From assembly GCA_036023115.1 (NCBI GenBank), contig JAYKKT010000037.1, positions 3,223,501-3,287,500 of the forward strand: DNA of 64,000 nucleotides, given 5' to 3'. The notes below the pieces were generated by a model, which searched no databases, was not told where the DNA came from, and saw only the letters and a program-made list of their open reading frames with translations. The translations under genes and the position numbers were made by a program. Numbering within the stretch: the stretch's first letter is position 1; every line of letters begins with the position of its first letter. Positions 37,430-53,048 of this stretch are shown in pieces. The stretch comes from Brasenia schreberi. Lineage: Eukaryota; Streptophyta; Magnoliopsida; Nymphaeales; Cabombaceae.

Positions 37430-38250
37430 CTAAGATAAAGAAACTATAGAGATCAATTTATGCACAATATGGTTCCAAAGCATCTTAATTATAGAAAGCC
37501 TTAAGATAACATAAGCCACATGCACTATGGTCTAGATTGCACAAATCATTCACTATGGGAACCACATTAATGCATGCCATCATACCTACCTCCTTTGATT
37601 TTTGAAGCTTCTCCCCCAAAAAGTATAGGAGTAATCCACACGATATAAATTTCATATGCTGGAAACCTCCAGCTTTCTGAATAATTTTCTTGATATGTAA
37701 AGATGCTAAAAGTCAAAGGATCGCTTCCAATACCCATCCTTGACAGTGATCACCAACAATTTCTATACAACACTTTTATCAATAACTTATACGAGAATCT
37801 ATATAAGCTCCATGTCAGTTAATATGCTCAAAACAACATGCTTAGTGACTCTACTCTACGGATTACTATTATCAATTGCAAAGCCTACACTACATGATTT
37901 TGTTACTATCTGACATAGATGTTAATCAGAGAGCAATATAACATATAGTTTTGATATGATAATGGAGAAGAATTACACAATGGACTGAAATAATTAAGAA
38001 CTGCTTTACATGGAAGAATTCAAAGATATCAGGTTTTTCAACAAGAACCAAGCATTTTAAATGTTAATTCCATTTGAAGAACCAAAGGTTTCAACAGCCC
38101 ATAAACACCACCAAAAGATCCGTTGATAAGCAATTTTATTTCTTCCTCACCCACTAATGTTGAAAGTCTCATAACCTCAGAGAAATGACCAGAAAACTAC
38201 CAATGAGAGACTTGATTTCTTATGTAAATTTAACTGTATAATAAAAGAAA
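37430..38250. other. No recognised gene
   Basis: I looked here for further snurportin exons on the minus strand and found none. AT-rich, no domain. Confidence 0.4.
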
Positions 38251-38274
38251 TGCCTATATACTTGTAAGATCTAC

Positions 38275-38455
38275 GTACTTGTTGTAAATTAACAACCCAT
38301 CCCTCAGAAAAGGAATATCACCCTTGTATGTTGCAAGGATACCTGCTTGATCACAATCATAGACAGGAACAACACTGAAACGGTACTTGTGATACAATGA
38401 AGGAGGAGCACATGCACCCTTTTCAGGAAGCTTCGAGTTCAACCAAAAGAGCTTA
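38275..38455 (-). pseudogene. Snurportin-1 exon fragment
   Basis: The minus strand encodes FWLNSKLPEKGACAPP, then YHKYRFSVVPVYDCDQAG and a DGLLIYNKY end, the m3G-cap-binding region of plant snurportin-1 (nuclear import adaptor for U snRNPs). It ends in a good splice donor (TAC|GTAGATC at 38274). Its upstream edge is cut at about 38455, where RTE sequence begins with no acceptor. No other snurportin exon was seen on either side. It is an exon of a broken gene or a duplicated fragment, though very distant exons cannot be excluded. Confidence 0.8.
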
Positions 38456-38664
38456 TAAGAAGATATAAAAAACTAAATTTGGAAAGTATTAAAAAAGGTA
38501 GAGGACAACCACAAAAGTGTTGGAAAGAAACAATAAAGAATGATCTAGCTTATTGTGAGTTAACTACTAACATGGCACATGATAGGACTATGTGGAAACA
38601 AAGAATCCATGTAGTTGACCCCGTTTAGTATGGGAAAAGGCTTTGTTGTTGTTGTTGTTGTTTG
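38456..38664 (+). mobile_element. RTE-type LINE 3' end (about 200 bp)
   Basis: It starts in the C-terminal GRGQPQKCWKETIKND block and ends AAAAGGCTTTGTTGTTG plus GTT units at about 38664. It truncates the snurportin exon at its left edge. Confidence 0.9.
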
Positions 38665-40325
38665 CATCAAAGACGAGGATGAAAAAATTCTAGTAACAAA
38701 TGATGATATAAGAAATAGATGGAAAAACTATTTTTATAAGCTTTTAATGAAAATAAAGATGTTAGTATTAGCTTAGGAGAGTTAGCCAAATGAGAAAAGT
38801 ATATAAACCACAATTTCTACCGACGTATTCAAAAGAATGAAGTAAAAGAGGCTCTTAAACATATGAAGGGTGGTAAATCGATAGGACCACACAATATTCC
38901 TATAGAAGATTGGAAAATTCTAGGAGAAATAGGAATCACCTGCAAGACTATTTAATGAAATATGGAGAAACCAAAAGATGCCTGAGGAATGGAGAGCGAG
39001 TATAGTTATACCCATATATAAGAACAAGGGAGACATTTAGAATTGTGTGAATTATCGAGGTATCAAGTTAATGAGCCATACTATGAAATTATGGGAAAGA
39101 ATTATCAAGCGTAGGTTAAGACAAGTTTCGAGTACAACAGAAAACCAATTTGGATTAATGTCAGGTAGATCTATTGTTGAAGCGATTCACCTTTTGAGAC
39201 GTCTTCTAGAATATTTTAGAGCAAAAAAGAAAGATCTTCACATGATATTTATTGATCTAGAAAAAGCTTACGATAGGGTACCGAGGGAGGCTCTTTGGAG
39301 AACCTTGGAGAAAAGAGGTATCCCATTGACATACATTAACCTTGTAAGAGACATGTACAATGGTGCAAAAACATGTGTGAGGACTCATAAAGGAATGACA
39401 AACTTCTTTGAAGTTAATATTGGGTTACATCAAGGATCAACTTTAAGTCCATACTTATTTATAATGGTAATTGATGAGTTAACAAAACATATTCAAGATG
39501 AAGTACCTTGGTGTATGTTATTTGCAGATGACATTGTGTTAGTGGAGGAGTTTAAGGATAAAGTTAATAGAAAATTGGAACTATGGAGAGAAACATTAGA
39601 AAGCAAAGGCCTCCGACTTAGTAGAACAAAGACAAAATATATGGAATGTAAGTTTGATCATGTGGTTACTTCAGAGGACATAGAAATTAAAATTAGCACG
39701 CATTGCATCACTCAAAAGGAAAGTTTTAAATGCCTAGGGTCAATTTTTGAGTGTGATGGAAGAATTGATGGAGATTTTACACATAGAATTAATGATGGTT
39801 GGTTAAAATGGAGAGGAGCATCTGATATTCTTGTGATAAGAAGATACCATTAAAGTTAAAAGGTAAATATTATAGAGCAACAATTAGACTTGTCATGTTT
39901 TATGGTTCTTAGTGTTGGGAAGTTAATCATCAACATGTAAAAGAGATGTATCTGACAAAAATGAAGATGTTGAGATGGATGAGTGATCATACAAGAAAAG
40001 ATCATATACATAATGAGGTTATTAGAAACAAATTAGGAGTGGCACCAATAGAGGAGAAAATGAGAGAATATCGTTTAAGATGGTTTGGACATATAGAAAG
40101 AATATCAAAAGAAGAACCGGTAAGAAGGTATGAAAAACTAAATTTTGAAAGTATTAAAAGAGGTAGAGGACGACCACAAAAGTGTTGGAAAGAAACAATA
40201 AAGAATGATCTAGCTTATTATGAGTTAACTGATAACATGGCACATGATAGGGCTATGTGGAAACAAAGAATCCATGTAGCTGACCCCACTAGTATGGAAA
40301 AAGGCTTATTTGTTGTTTTTGTTTG
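38665..40325 (+). mobile_element. 5'-truncated RTE-type LINE with readable reverse transcriptase
   Basis: It follows the previous copy's GTT tail directly. 39047-39853 is an uninterrupted 268-codon frame with reverse-transcriptase landmarks: NYRGIKLMSHTMKLWERII, ENQFG, IDLEKAYDRVPRE, GLHQGSTLSPYLF and FADDIVL. A stop at 39851 and shifts separate the C-terminal frame 39946-40365. The 3' end AAAAGGCTTATTTGTTG is near 40322. Endonuclease and 5' end are absent. Confidence 0.92.
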
Positions 40326-40329
40326 TAGT

Positions 40330-41529
40330 GAAAAAAAGGGTGTGTGCATAGTAATTCTAGTTTGACAACTATAAAGCATTGTCCCTTAGGGGATGTTTCG
40401 TATTTCCTTGCTTATCTTAAATGGAAAAGTCTAATGAAATGCCATAGAAATGTTTTCTTAGAGTTTTCTGTTTCTAAGAAACGTTTTCTAAGAGTTTTCT
40501 GTTGTTGGGAAACATTTCTCCTTTCAAACCGAAAAAAGTTTAACCTTCAAACTCTCTCTTGTTTTTAATCCAAAATCCTGTCACCAATATCGTCGCTTTT
40601 ATTATAGTCTTTGCATGGTTGAAGAATCGTACCTTGATACTCTTTCTCTCTCGTTTTTAATCCAAATTCCACCGCCACTACCATCGATTTTGGTATGGGC
40701 TTTACTCGGAGAATCGGCATTTTTATTTCCTGCGAAGAGAGGGGCGTGATTCCTGATGATTACCCATAAAAATGGATGTAAGGGTGTATTTTTATATTTA
40801 TCAGTTTAATGTAACTAAATATTAAATTCATTGTCGAAATGTGTAAACGTTTTTGTTTTTATTTGTTATATATATTATATATATAATAGTTTCTGTGTTT
40901 TCTAAGTTTTTGAAGGTTTGTCGTGTCCTATGTCTCGTGTCATTTTTTGTTTCCGTTCCCGTTTCGGTGCAAGGCAATAGTAATTATGTTCAAAAAATAT
41001 CTATATCTCTTTTATTGTGTTTCTCGTAAATACCTTGAAAATGTGCTGTTTTCCAAGTATGCGAAGCTTTAAAATATTCTCATATCCATTTGCAAGTAGC
41101 GAGTTCGATTCCAGTGGGTGCTTTCTTGTGTGAGTGTGTTGGGCTCCAGCCTTCCACTGTAACAAAAGAAGAAGAAAAAAGACACAACACGACCGCAATT
41201 TGCCTGGCATGAACACGTCCGGAAACACGAATAGCGAATTATGGAGCCAACCGGGTACGGATCCGAATCTGGTCTGGTGCTATCACTTTAAAGTTGTACC
41301 CGACCTGAACTTAGCTTTGATCGGCAACGGAGCCGACCTGTTGAAACCCGCTGCGAGCCGTGGAGTTGTTCAATTGCCGCGAGAAGAAGAATGAATGAAT
41401 GGATGAAGGCGTCAGTAAGTCCCATTGTGTTATTTTGGCGTTAACACCGAGCAGATTAGCAAATCAATGCTGTCTTCTCAGCGTTCCAACTGAAATCAAA
41501 ATCCTCCCGGCGGGAAATTCGTGAGGAAA
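40330..41529. other. Upstream region of RPAIN
   Basis: Mostly AT-rich. 40455-40505 holds a short duplicated phrase (TTAGAGTTTTCTGTTTCTAAG). A lone B-box-like GAGTTCGATTCC is at about 41101. GC rises at 41200-41400, just before the gene. No coding sequence was recognised and no core promoter assigned. Confidence 0.4.
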
Positions 41530-46761
<5,232 letters not shown>

Positions 46762-47410
46762 CCAAGTTGATTCATTCTGCTTGTGTATTTTTTCTCTTCT
46801 TCTTCCGGTTGGTGGTTGAAATTCCAGTTAAAATCAAGCTGATGTGAGAAGGTGAGGCATTTTCATGCACGTATTGAAGCATGTACAGCAATTTGGTTTC
46901 ATAGTGTATTTGCTTCCTTAATTGGCTACCTTCTTTTTTCCTGAGTTTGGAATCTGTCGATTTCGCGTAAGCACTTCTTCTAAATTGTGATAGGTGGAAG
47001 TGTATTCAGGACCCATTGGCATAAAAACACCCTCCACCCCCCTGGGGTCCTGTTGCTTCCATATGGCAAGGGATGCCAAATTGGAGTCCTAAAATTACGA
47101 ACCATCAACTTGAAGGTCCTTTCAGCCAATCCCTAACAACTGGATAGCACTCTTTTGGGCCAGTTATCAACAAATTATACTTTCTAACTTTCCAAAGAAC
47201 CATCCAATGAAAGATGATTGGGGATGCACTATAGCAGCTACCTTCACCCTTGAAGGAAGCAAGGTAGAGTTGGTACTGAAGATGATGCAACTCGAACACA
47301 TTCCGAAGAATCAAAACCTACACAATTATATAATTTCTATTCTGCTAACAGACAACAGCAATTGGCCTTTCAATTAATAACGAGTCATTACAAATGAAGG
47401 ATGCACTTAC

Positions 47411-47590
47411 GATGAATCATTAATTGCAAAGCCTCGCTGCAGCTACATCCGTCAATAACAATTAAACCCGAATTTGAATTCTCAATTTGATAATTACTTC
47501 TACCACAATCTCCATAATTGGCAGCAGGGGCATTTCTCAAAGTAGATGAGCTTTTGTCTCCATCATTTCCATGTGAAGTGTTCATTCTAT
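47411..47590 (-). CDS. Possible exon of an unidentified gene
   Basis: A minus-strand open stretch contains GDKSSSTLRNAPAANYGDCG and IVIDGCSCSEALQLMIH, followed by a good donor (CATC|GTAAGTGC at 47410). The donor and amino-acid texture look exonic, but I recognise no family. An acceptor was not fixed; the first in-frame ATG is at 47585. Confidence 0.3.
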
Positions 47591-48054
47591 CTAATTTCTC
47601 CGTGAATATTGTTAAACATAAACAAATTCAATGAATAGAAAGTCAATTATAACAGCATGGGGAAGAGCAGCTCCAAGTGGTTCAACAGCAGAAACTCTGC
47701 ACAAGGACAGTCAAACATGCAAAAGTTTGCCACGTCTCTTTGGAAAAAGAAAGAAAAGAAAGCATACTGCAATTGAGCCTGAACACTCAACATGCTCCGT
47801 TTCAAGATGAGAAGCATAACTACACGGAATTCAGTATCATGAGATGAGGAAGTATGAGACACTAAAAGCGACTCAGTATCTAAAGAGTAAAGAGTCATCT
47901 TAAACATGAACACTCAATGCAAATGACATAGCAACCTAATTGTTTGGGCTTCATAAGGAATTGACATTTATTTCTATTTGCATATGAGAGCCACTGACGT
48001 AGCATTAGTAAGAAAGATTTGAAAGCTTTTGATGGAAGCAGCAAAGTAGTTTTT

Positions 48055-48390
48055 TAAGTAGCGTGGATTGCTTCTGGCTTCCGTGGAATCTCCCTATGTG
48101 CTTCTGCAGACCTCGGAGCATCTACACAAACACGGGCATCCTTTTCCATGTGAAGTGGCGCATTTTGAGTGCTAAACACAATTTTTTTCCCATGCTTGGG
48201 GCTGAAATTTACTCTCTGCAGGAGGCGGCTCCACGGCAGGTGGCACCACAGAGTCTCCTTCCACATGACCATTTCGCCATAAAAATATCGTGCAGTTTGA
48301 TTGGAAGTGATAAAAGCACAAAGGCAAGCAACCAAGAATTTCAAAAGAATGTATCCGACACAAAAACAGAGCCTGCTCATGAGCTACAGG
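48055..48390 (-). other. Possible coding remnant, frame unclear
   Basis: One minus-strand frame has VEGDSVVPPAVEPPPAESKF and QPQAWEK, then stops. A second frame continues with NAPLHMEKDARVCVDAPRS up to a stop near 48054. This looks like one coding sequence broken by a frameshift or tiny intron, but there is no family match. Confidence 0.25.
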
Positions 48391-49489
48391 GTGAGTCCCT
48401 GCAAGTGACTCATGTTTATACGCGAAATTGTAGCTTGAGTGCAGTACATTAAGAGCTCAGAAAAACTATTTCTTGAGAAGGGAAGTTTATATTAGTCATA
48501 GTATTCCTGTTTCTATCAAGGTGGCATTCCTTATGTGGCTCAATTTCTAAACTTTACAACTAACAGGTCAAATCTTGTCTCCTCCTTTCTCCTCATTTAG
48601 ATCAAATTCTACTGAGCTACATAAAGACAAACCTCTGTATAGAAAAATATGGTGAAATGTTAAGCATGGTGACCCAAAGCTAAAACTCATAGATGAGAGT
48701 TTTGCTTGACAAATCTGATCCGATATTTGTGCTTAGAATCATCACCGTAATAGAATCACATTCTGGATCAAGTTATTTTAAAATAAACCAATGGCTTAAG
48801 CAATAATCATGCTTAGCATTTCAGACCTTGAACTCTCTAAACCCTTCAGAAAATGCTTGTGTGTTCATATTAGGAGCTCTAAAACCTAGAGAACCGCTGC
48901 TCATACAAGTTACTTGTATATATCTCGATACGTGACTGCAAAAAAATTTCCAGCAACTGGACACAATGAAACTTCTCTAGTATCCTATTGAATAAAAAAG
49001 ACGTGTTAATACATCAAACAATTTTTCATGGAAATGATATGATTAAACATTAAAAATGAAACAATACATGGTGCACAGGTGATAGTCATGATTTAGACTA
49101 ACCAAACCAGATGGATCATATGAACAAGGCTAAACTTGCCAAAAACTACAAACATATAAAAGAGTTTCAGTAATTGCAATCAGGGAGTAGGTGCACACAA
49201 GTTACGACTACATATGAACATACATATTTACACCACACACACATATATAAACACACAAACAGACAGACAGATAGAGAGGGAGATGTTGGAGATATTGTGA
49301 GGATCGCACAAAAATAGGTTTGAAAGACTTCAGTAACGCATTCCCAAAAGCGTTATTGACACCTCTCGCGAGATTGCTAGGAATTGAGCACAAACCGTCT
49401 TAGTGAATATAACAAGCCTCTTTTACTACCAGCACTAAGAAACTAAGAAAATAGTGAAGACAATAAAGTAAGCAAGGACTTTATTAAAG

Positions 49490-49900
49490 TATAAAACTTT
49501 TTAAAACATATAGATGAGCCCCGAACAACTTAAATTGACAAAGATAATGCTCTTTTAAACAATCTCAAGATGTTTATATGCAGTCGTGGATCGATTTTTG
49601 CCAACTATTGACAGCTATAGGGAAACAACATTATAGTGCCATTCATTTTAAATGTAACCCATTAACTAAGTTAACGTCTAGGACTCAATGCCTTTAGGAA
49701 GGCATATCATATGCAGAAGAAACATTCTATAAGGACAAAATGTACCTCTTATAAAACAGATTCTTCGTTAATATTTTTAATTTACACAACTTGTTATTAC
49801 AATAAGCTAATACAATAGTAATGAGGGAACCATTTATTAATAATTTCTACATCTCACAAGGCAAGTGTGGCAGTGTTTAATTTACCAACATTCACATGCA
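49490..49900 (-). repeat. Copia-type LTR arm (inverted relative to 52140)
   Basis: Its reverse complement shares ordered blocks with 52140-52620: AACAAGTTGTGTAAAT, ACATTTTGTCCTT, TATGATATGC, ATTAACTTAGT, AATGGCACTATA, GTCAATAGTTGG and AACATCTTG. No internal retroelement sequence follows on its inner coding side (below 49450), so it is a solo or truncated LTR. Confidence 0.6.
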
Positions 49901-50497
49901 AGTAAATGGGTGCACTATTCATTTGCATATTTTTATTACACTTTTCAATTTAAAATTAAAACAAAAGTTAGTCATTTAGTGCCTAATGTGCTAAATGGGT
50001 GAATGGATGCAGGTAAGCTCAAAGTAATTTTGTCCTTTAATTCCACTTATACTAAAACAAGTCTAACAATCATGATTGGAAGAATAAATAATTAAAAATC
50101 AAAAATAAATAAATGATTACATGTCAAAATGATGTCTATGCATAAAGTAGATGTATCTTTAGATTTCAATATGTTATTTTTAGTGAAACCATCAATAACA
50201 TCTATACTATGGTAATGTTCAAATCTTATTCCGTGGTTGTTGATCATTTATTTTTTTATTTTTAAACTAAGGGATTGTTAGAGTTGGTTTAATATAATTG
50301 AACAAAAGAATAAATTTCTTTTGATTGGACCCATTTCTACTCATCCTCTTAAACTTTAGACACTAAATTTGTTTTAAATTTAAATGTTTTTAAAGAAAAA
50401 GGTGAGAATAAAGAAATGAAATGAACTATATTCCATTAATATGATATCTACCGTAGGTCAAATAGGATATGTAATTATTGGAATAATTGTTGGGGAC

Positions 50498-50719
50498 TCA
50501 AAGAGCAGCAAATGGGGTACCCCTTCTTGTGCCCTTGAATCCACAGGTACCCGCGGAGGACCAAGAAACGACCCGACCTTGTGGGTCTGTAACAGTAACA
50601 ATAGTATTGTTGAAACTCGCTTGAACATGAATAACTCCTATTGGTGTTCGACCCCCACTCTTACGTGAACTAATACGGCTATTTCTACGTGAACCAATTC
50701 TTGGTATAGGTTTTGTCAT
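50498..50719 (-). pseudogene. Plastid rps11 5' part in nuclear DNA
   Basis: 73 residues matching the N-terminal half of plastid ribosomal protein uS11: [30 protein letters not shown] and [13 protein letters not shown], then an early stop. The C-terminal half is missing. It is a nuclear plastid insertion. Confidence 0.92.
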
Positions 50720-50900
50720 ATTCTATTTATCATCTCATAAATATGAGTCAGAGATATATGGATATATCCATTTCATGTGAAAACAAATCCTTTATTTATT
50801 TCTACTGTAGGTCTCTTAGAAAGTTAAGGTCTTTTTATCAATATTATCCCTGTCTCTGTTTATGTTTCAGATTGTTTTTTCTTTCTAGTTTGGTTTTTCA
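50720..50900 (-). pseudogene. Plastid rps11-rpl36 spacer and rpl36 3' end
   Basis: Upstream of rps11, as in plastid genomes, the minus strand reads KHKQRQG and a stop (TAA at 50846-50844), the C-terminus of bL36. Similarity fades near 50900. Confidence 0.8.
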
Positions 50901-50984
50901 TGACTGTGAATCATCTTTTAAATAACGGAATCACTCCATACTACGAATAATCGCAGGAAATTGTTGCTGAAGTAACCCATTTCA

Positions 50985-51935
50985 TACTCTCGGGAAAAGC
51001 TCAAACGACCTTTAACAAAAGGGTATCTATACCCAAAGCGTATAGGTGGTAGGTAGAGAATACCTAGGGGCGTGCGAGACAACTATCTCTAAGGAAGTTA
51101 CGACAAAATAGCCCCTGTAACTTCGGGAGAAGGGGTGCCTCTCTCACAAAGGGGGTTGTAGTCAGATGAAGTTCTCAGCAGACAGTGTTATTTAAAACAC
51201 AAGTCTTTGCAAAGTTGTAAGACCATGTATGGGGGGCAGACGCCTTGCCTAAGATTTGAAGGTCAAGGAAGTTAGGTGGAAGGCGAAGAAGGTCTCCTTC
51301 CGGGGGGCCGATCCATTAGCGAGATACCACTCTAGAAAACTAGAATTCTAACAATGTGTTAGGACCTACAGTCCAAGGGACAATCTTGGGCAAACAGTTT
51401 CTATGAGGCGTAGGCCTCTCAAATGGCAACGGAGGCATGCAAAGATTTCCTCGTCAGATGAAGATTGGCCCTCGACTGCAAAGGCAGAAGGGATCTTGAC
51501 TGCAAGGCCCACCTGTCGACCTTAGTAATCTGATGGTGCCAAGTGGAAGGGTCGTCACTCAACAGATAAAAGTTATTCTAGGTATAACATGTTATCTTCC
51601 CCAAGAGTTCAGATCAAGAGAAAGGTTTGGCACATCGATGTCGACTCTTCGCCACCTAGAGAGGTAGTACGTCCCAAGGGTTGGGTTGTTCGCCCATTAA
51701 AGCGGTACATGAGCTTGGTTCAGAACATCATGAGACAGTTCGGTCCATATCCGGTAGAGCATTGAGAGGACCTTTCCCTAGTACGAGAGGACCAGGAAGG
51801 ACACACATCTCATGTACCATCTATCATGCCCACTCTAAATGCTTGGTAGCCAAGTGTGGAGTGGATAACTACTGAAATCATCTAAGTATTAAGCCCACCC
51901 CAAGATGAGTGCTATCCAATTCCTACTTCCCAATG
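50985..51935 (+). pseudogene. Plastid 23S rRNA 3' part, degraded, in nuclear DNA
   Basis: Long stretches match plastid rrn23 as I remember it: GTAGGTAGAGAATACCTAGG, GTAACTTCGGGAGAAGGGGT, AAGACCATGTATGGGGG, TTCGCCCATTAAAGCGGTAC, GAGACAGTTCGGTCCATATC, CCTTTCCCTAGTACGAGAGG and CCACCCCAAGATGAGTGCT. Internal deletions (for example in the peptidyl-transferase region near 51310-51350) and many substitutions make it non-functional. Confidence 0.93.
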
Positions 51936-52009
51936 CCTCTCGTAGCACAATAGAGACAACGACTGGTTCTTTGTCCTTGTAGGGATGGAGCGATAGAAGT
52001 ATTTCTAAT

Positions 52010-52115
52010 ATAAGGTGGCGGCGAGACGAGCCGTTTATCATCACGATAGGTGGCAAGTGGCCGAGAGATTTAAACCTTGTTCCTACATGACCCGATCAAT
52101 TCGATTTGCATGCGA
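52010..52115 (+). pseudogene. Plastid 4.5S rRNA 5' part and following spacer
   Basis: GGCGGCGAGACGAGCCGTTT and ATCACGATAGGTGGCAAGTGG match the start of plastid 4.5S rRNA. After a deletion comes ACCTTGTTCCTACATGACC from its 3' end and the 4.5S-5S spacer. It is in native order after 23S. Confidence 0.85.
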
Positions 52116-52139
52116 GAATTGGTGAATTAAAGTTTAAAC

Positions 52140-52650
52140 GCCATCATACCTACCTTGTGAGATGTTAAGAAGGGTTAATAACCTTTTCTCTCTCGCCATA
52201 CACAATTTGTACCAGCAAGTTGTGTAAATAAATATTGAAAACAAACAGGATTTATAAAAAGGACATTTTATCCTTAAGGATCACTCACATGCCTTATGAG
52301 ATGTGAAAAAAGGTAAACAAACCCTTCTCTCACTATAATTACACTTGTTGATAACTTGATTATACCAGCAAGTTGTGTAAATAAAAGTAAATATGTTTTA
52401 GGAAAGGACATTTTGTTTCTACATAATATTTCTCGTGTATATGATATGCTTTTACAAATGAATAGTCATAAATATTAACTTAGTCAAAACACAACATTTA
52501 AGGTTAATGGCACTATATTATCACTTCATTGTAGACGTTAATAGTGGGTAAGAACTAATCTATGGCTATAAAGATAAATATCTTGGTTGTCTACAAAGAC
52601 ATTTGCTATCATTTGAGCGGTTCCGCAACTCTGACCCTTTGGATTTTCCT
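52140..52650 (+). repeat. Copia-type 5' LTR (plus strand)
   Basis: It precedes a Copia gag start at 52883 and matches the inverted arm at 49490-49900. It contains an internal partial duplication: CCAGCAAGTTGTGTAAATAA...GGACATTTT occurs at about 52200-52270 and again at about 52370-52430. Exact termini were not fixed. Confidence 0.6.
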
Positions 52651-52882
52651 TTTTAGTTTTATGCTTTAATAGAATCATTGCTTTCTTACTTTTTTTCCTT
52701 CATTGTTTGCTTGGTAACAATAGCCAAAAGGAATTGTCATATCTACTACGGTAGTTTACACTCAGCCCATAGCAGTCTTATGATAAGAAGGTCCAAATAA
52801 TGTTTTAAGGAAGGAATTCTTCGAAAGGCTTTCGAGCCTATTCTCGATGTGGTCTCCATAATATCTCCTTGGTTATTTTGCA

Positions 52883-53045
52883 ATGGAGGCCACAACAATC
52901 AAGATAATGAGCCATGATCTAGTCCGCCTTGATCGCTTCAATGGTGCAAACTTCGTAAGATGGAAGGACAAAATGACCTTCATGCTTCCAGCCTTGAAAA
53001 AAAAAATTCCTTAGCCGGTCCCAAGCACAGATAAAGGAGGACGGT
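52883..53045 (+). pseudogene. Copia gag N-terminus, interrupted by RTE insertion
   Basis: The plus strand from ATG 52883 reads SHDLVRLDRFNGANFVRWKD followed by KMTF, the typical RFNG.NF..W..KM start of Copia gag. A stop follows at about 53012 and the RTE copy begins at 53049. Confidence 0.8.
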
Positions 53046-53048
53046 TGT

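Larger units (their letters stand above)
46780..49400. other. RPAIN downstream region; possible minus-strand exons of an unidentified gene
   Basis: 46765-46850 is probably RPAIN 3' UTR. Further on, exon-like minus-strand stretches occur (see 47411-47590 and about 48055-48390). Microsatellite-like CA/TA sequence lies at 49225-49275. No recognised domain. Confidence 0.35.

Noticed and set aside
41095..41165. B-box-like GAGTTCGATTCC, possible SINE or tRNA
   Set aside because: No A box at the right distance and no SINE body; not enough for a call.
50498..50719. Possible functional nuclear copy of rps11
   Set aside because: Half the protein is missing, no transit peptide is visible and flanking plastid DNA is scrambled.
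50985..52115. Functional rRNA genes
   Set aside because: Many substitutions and deletions in conserved rRNA regions; best read as a plastid insertion.
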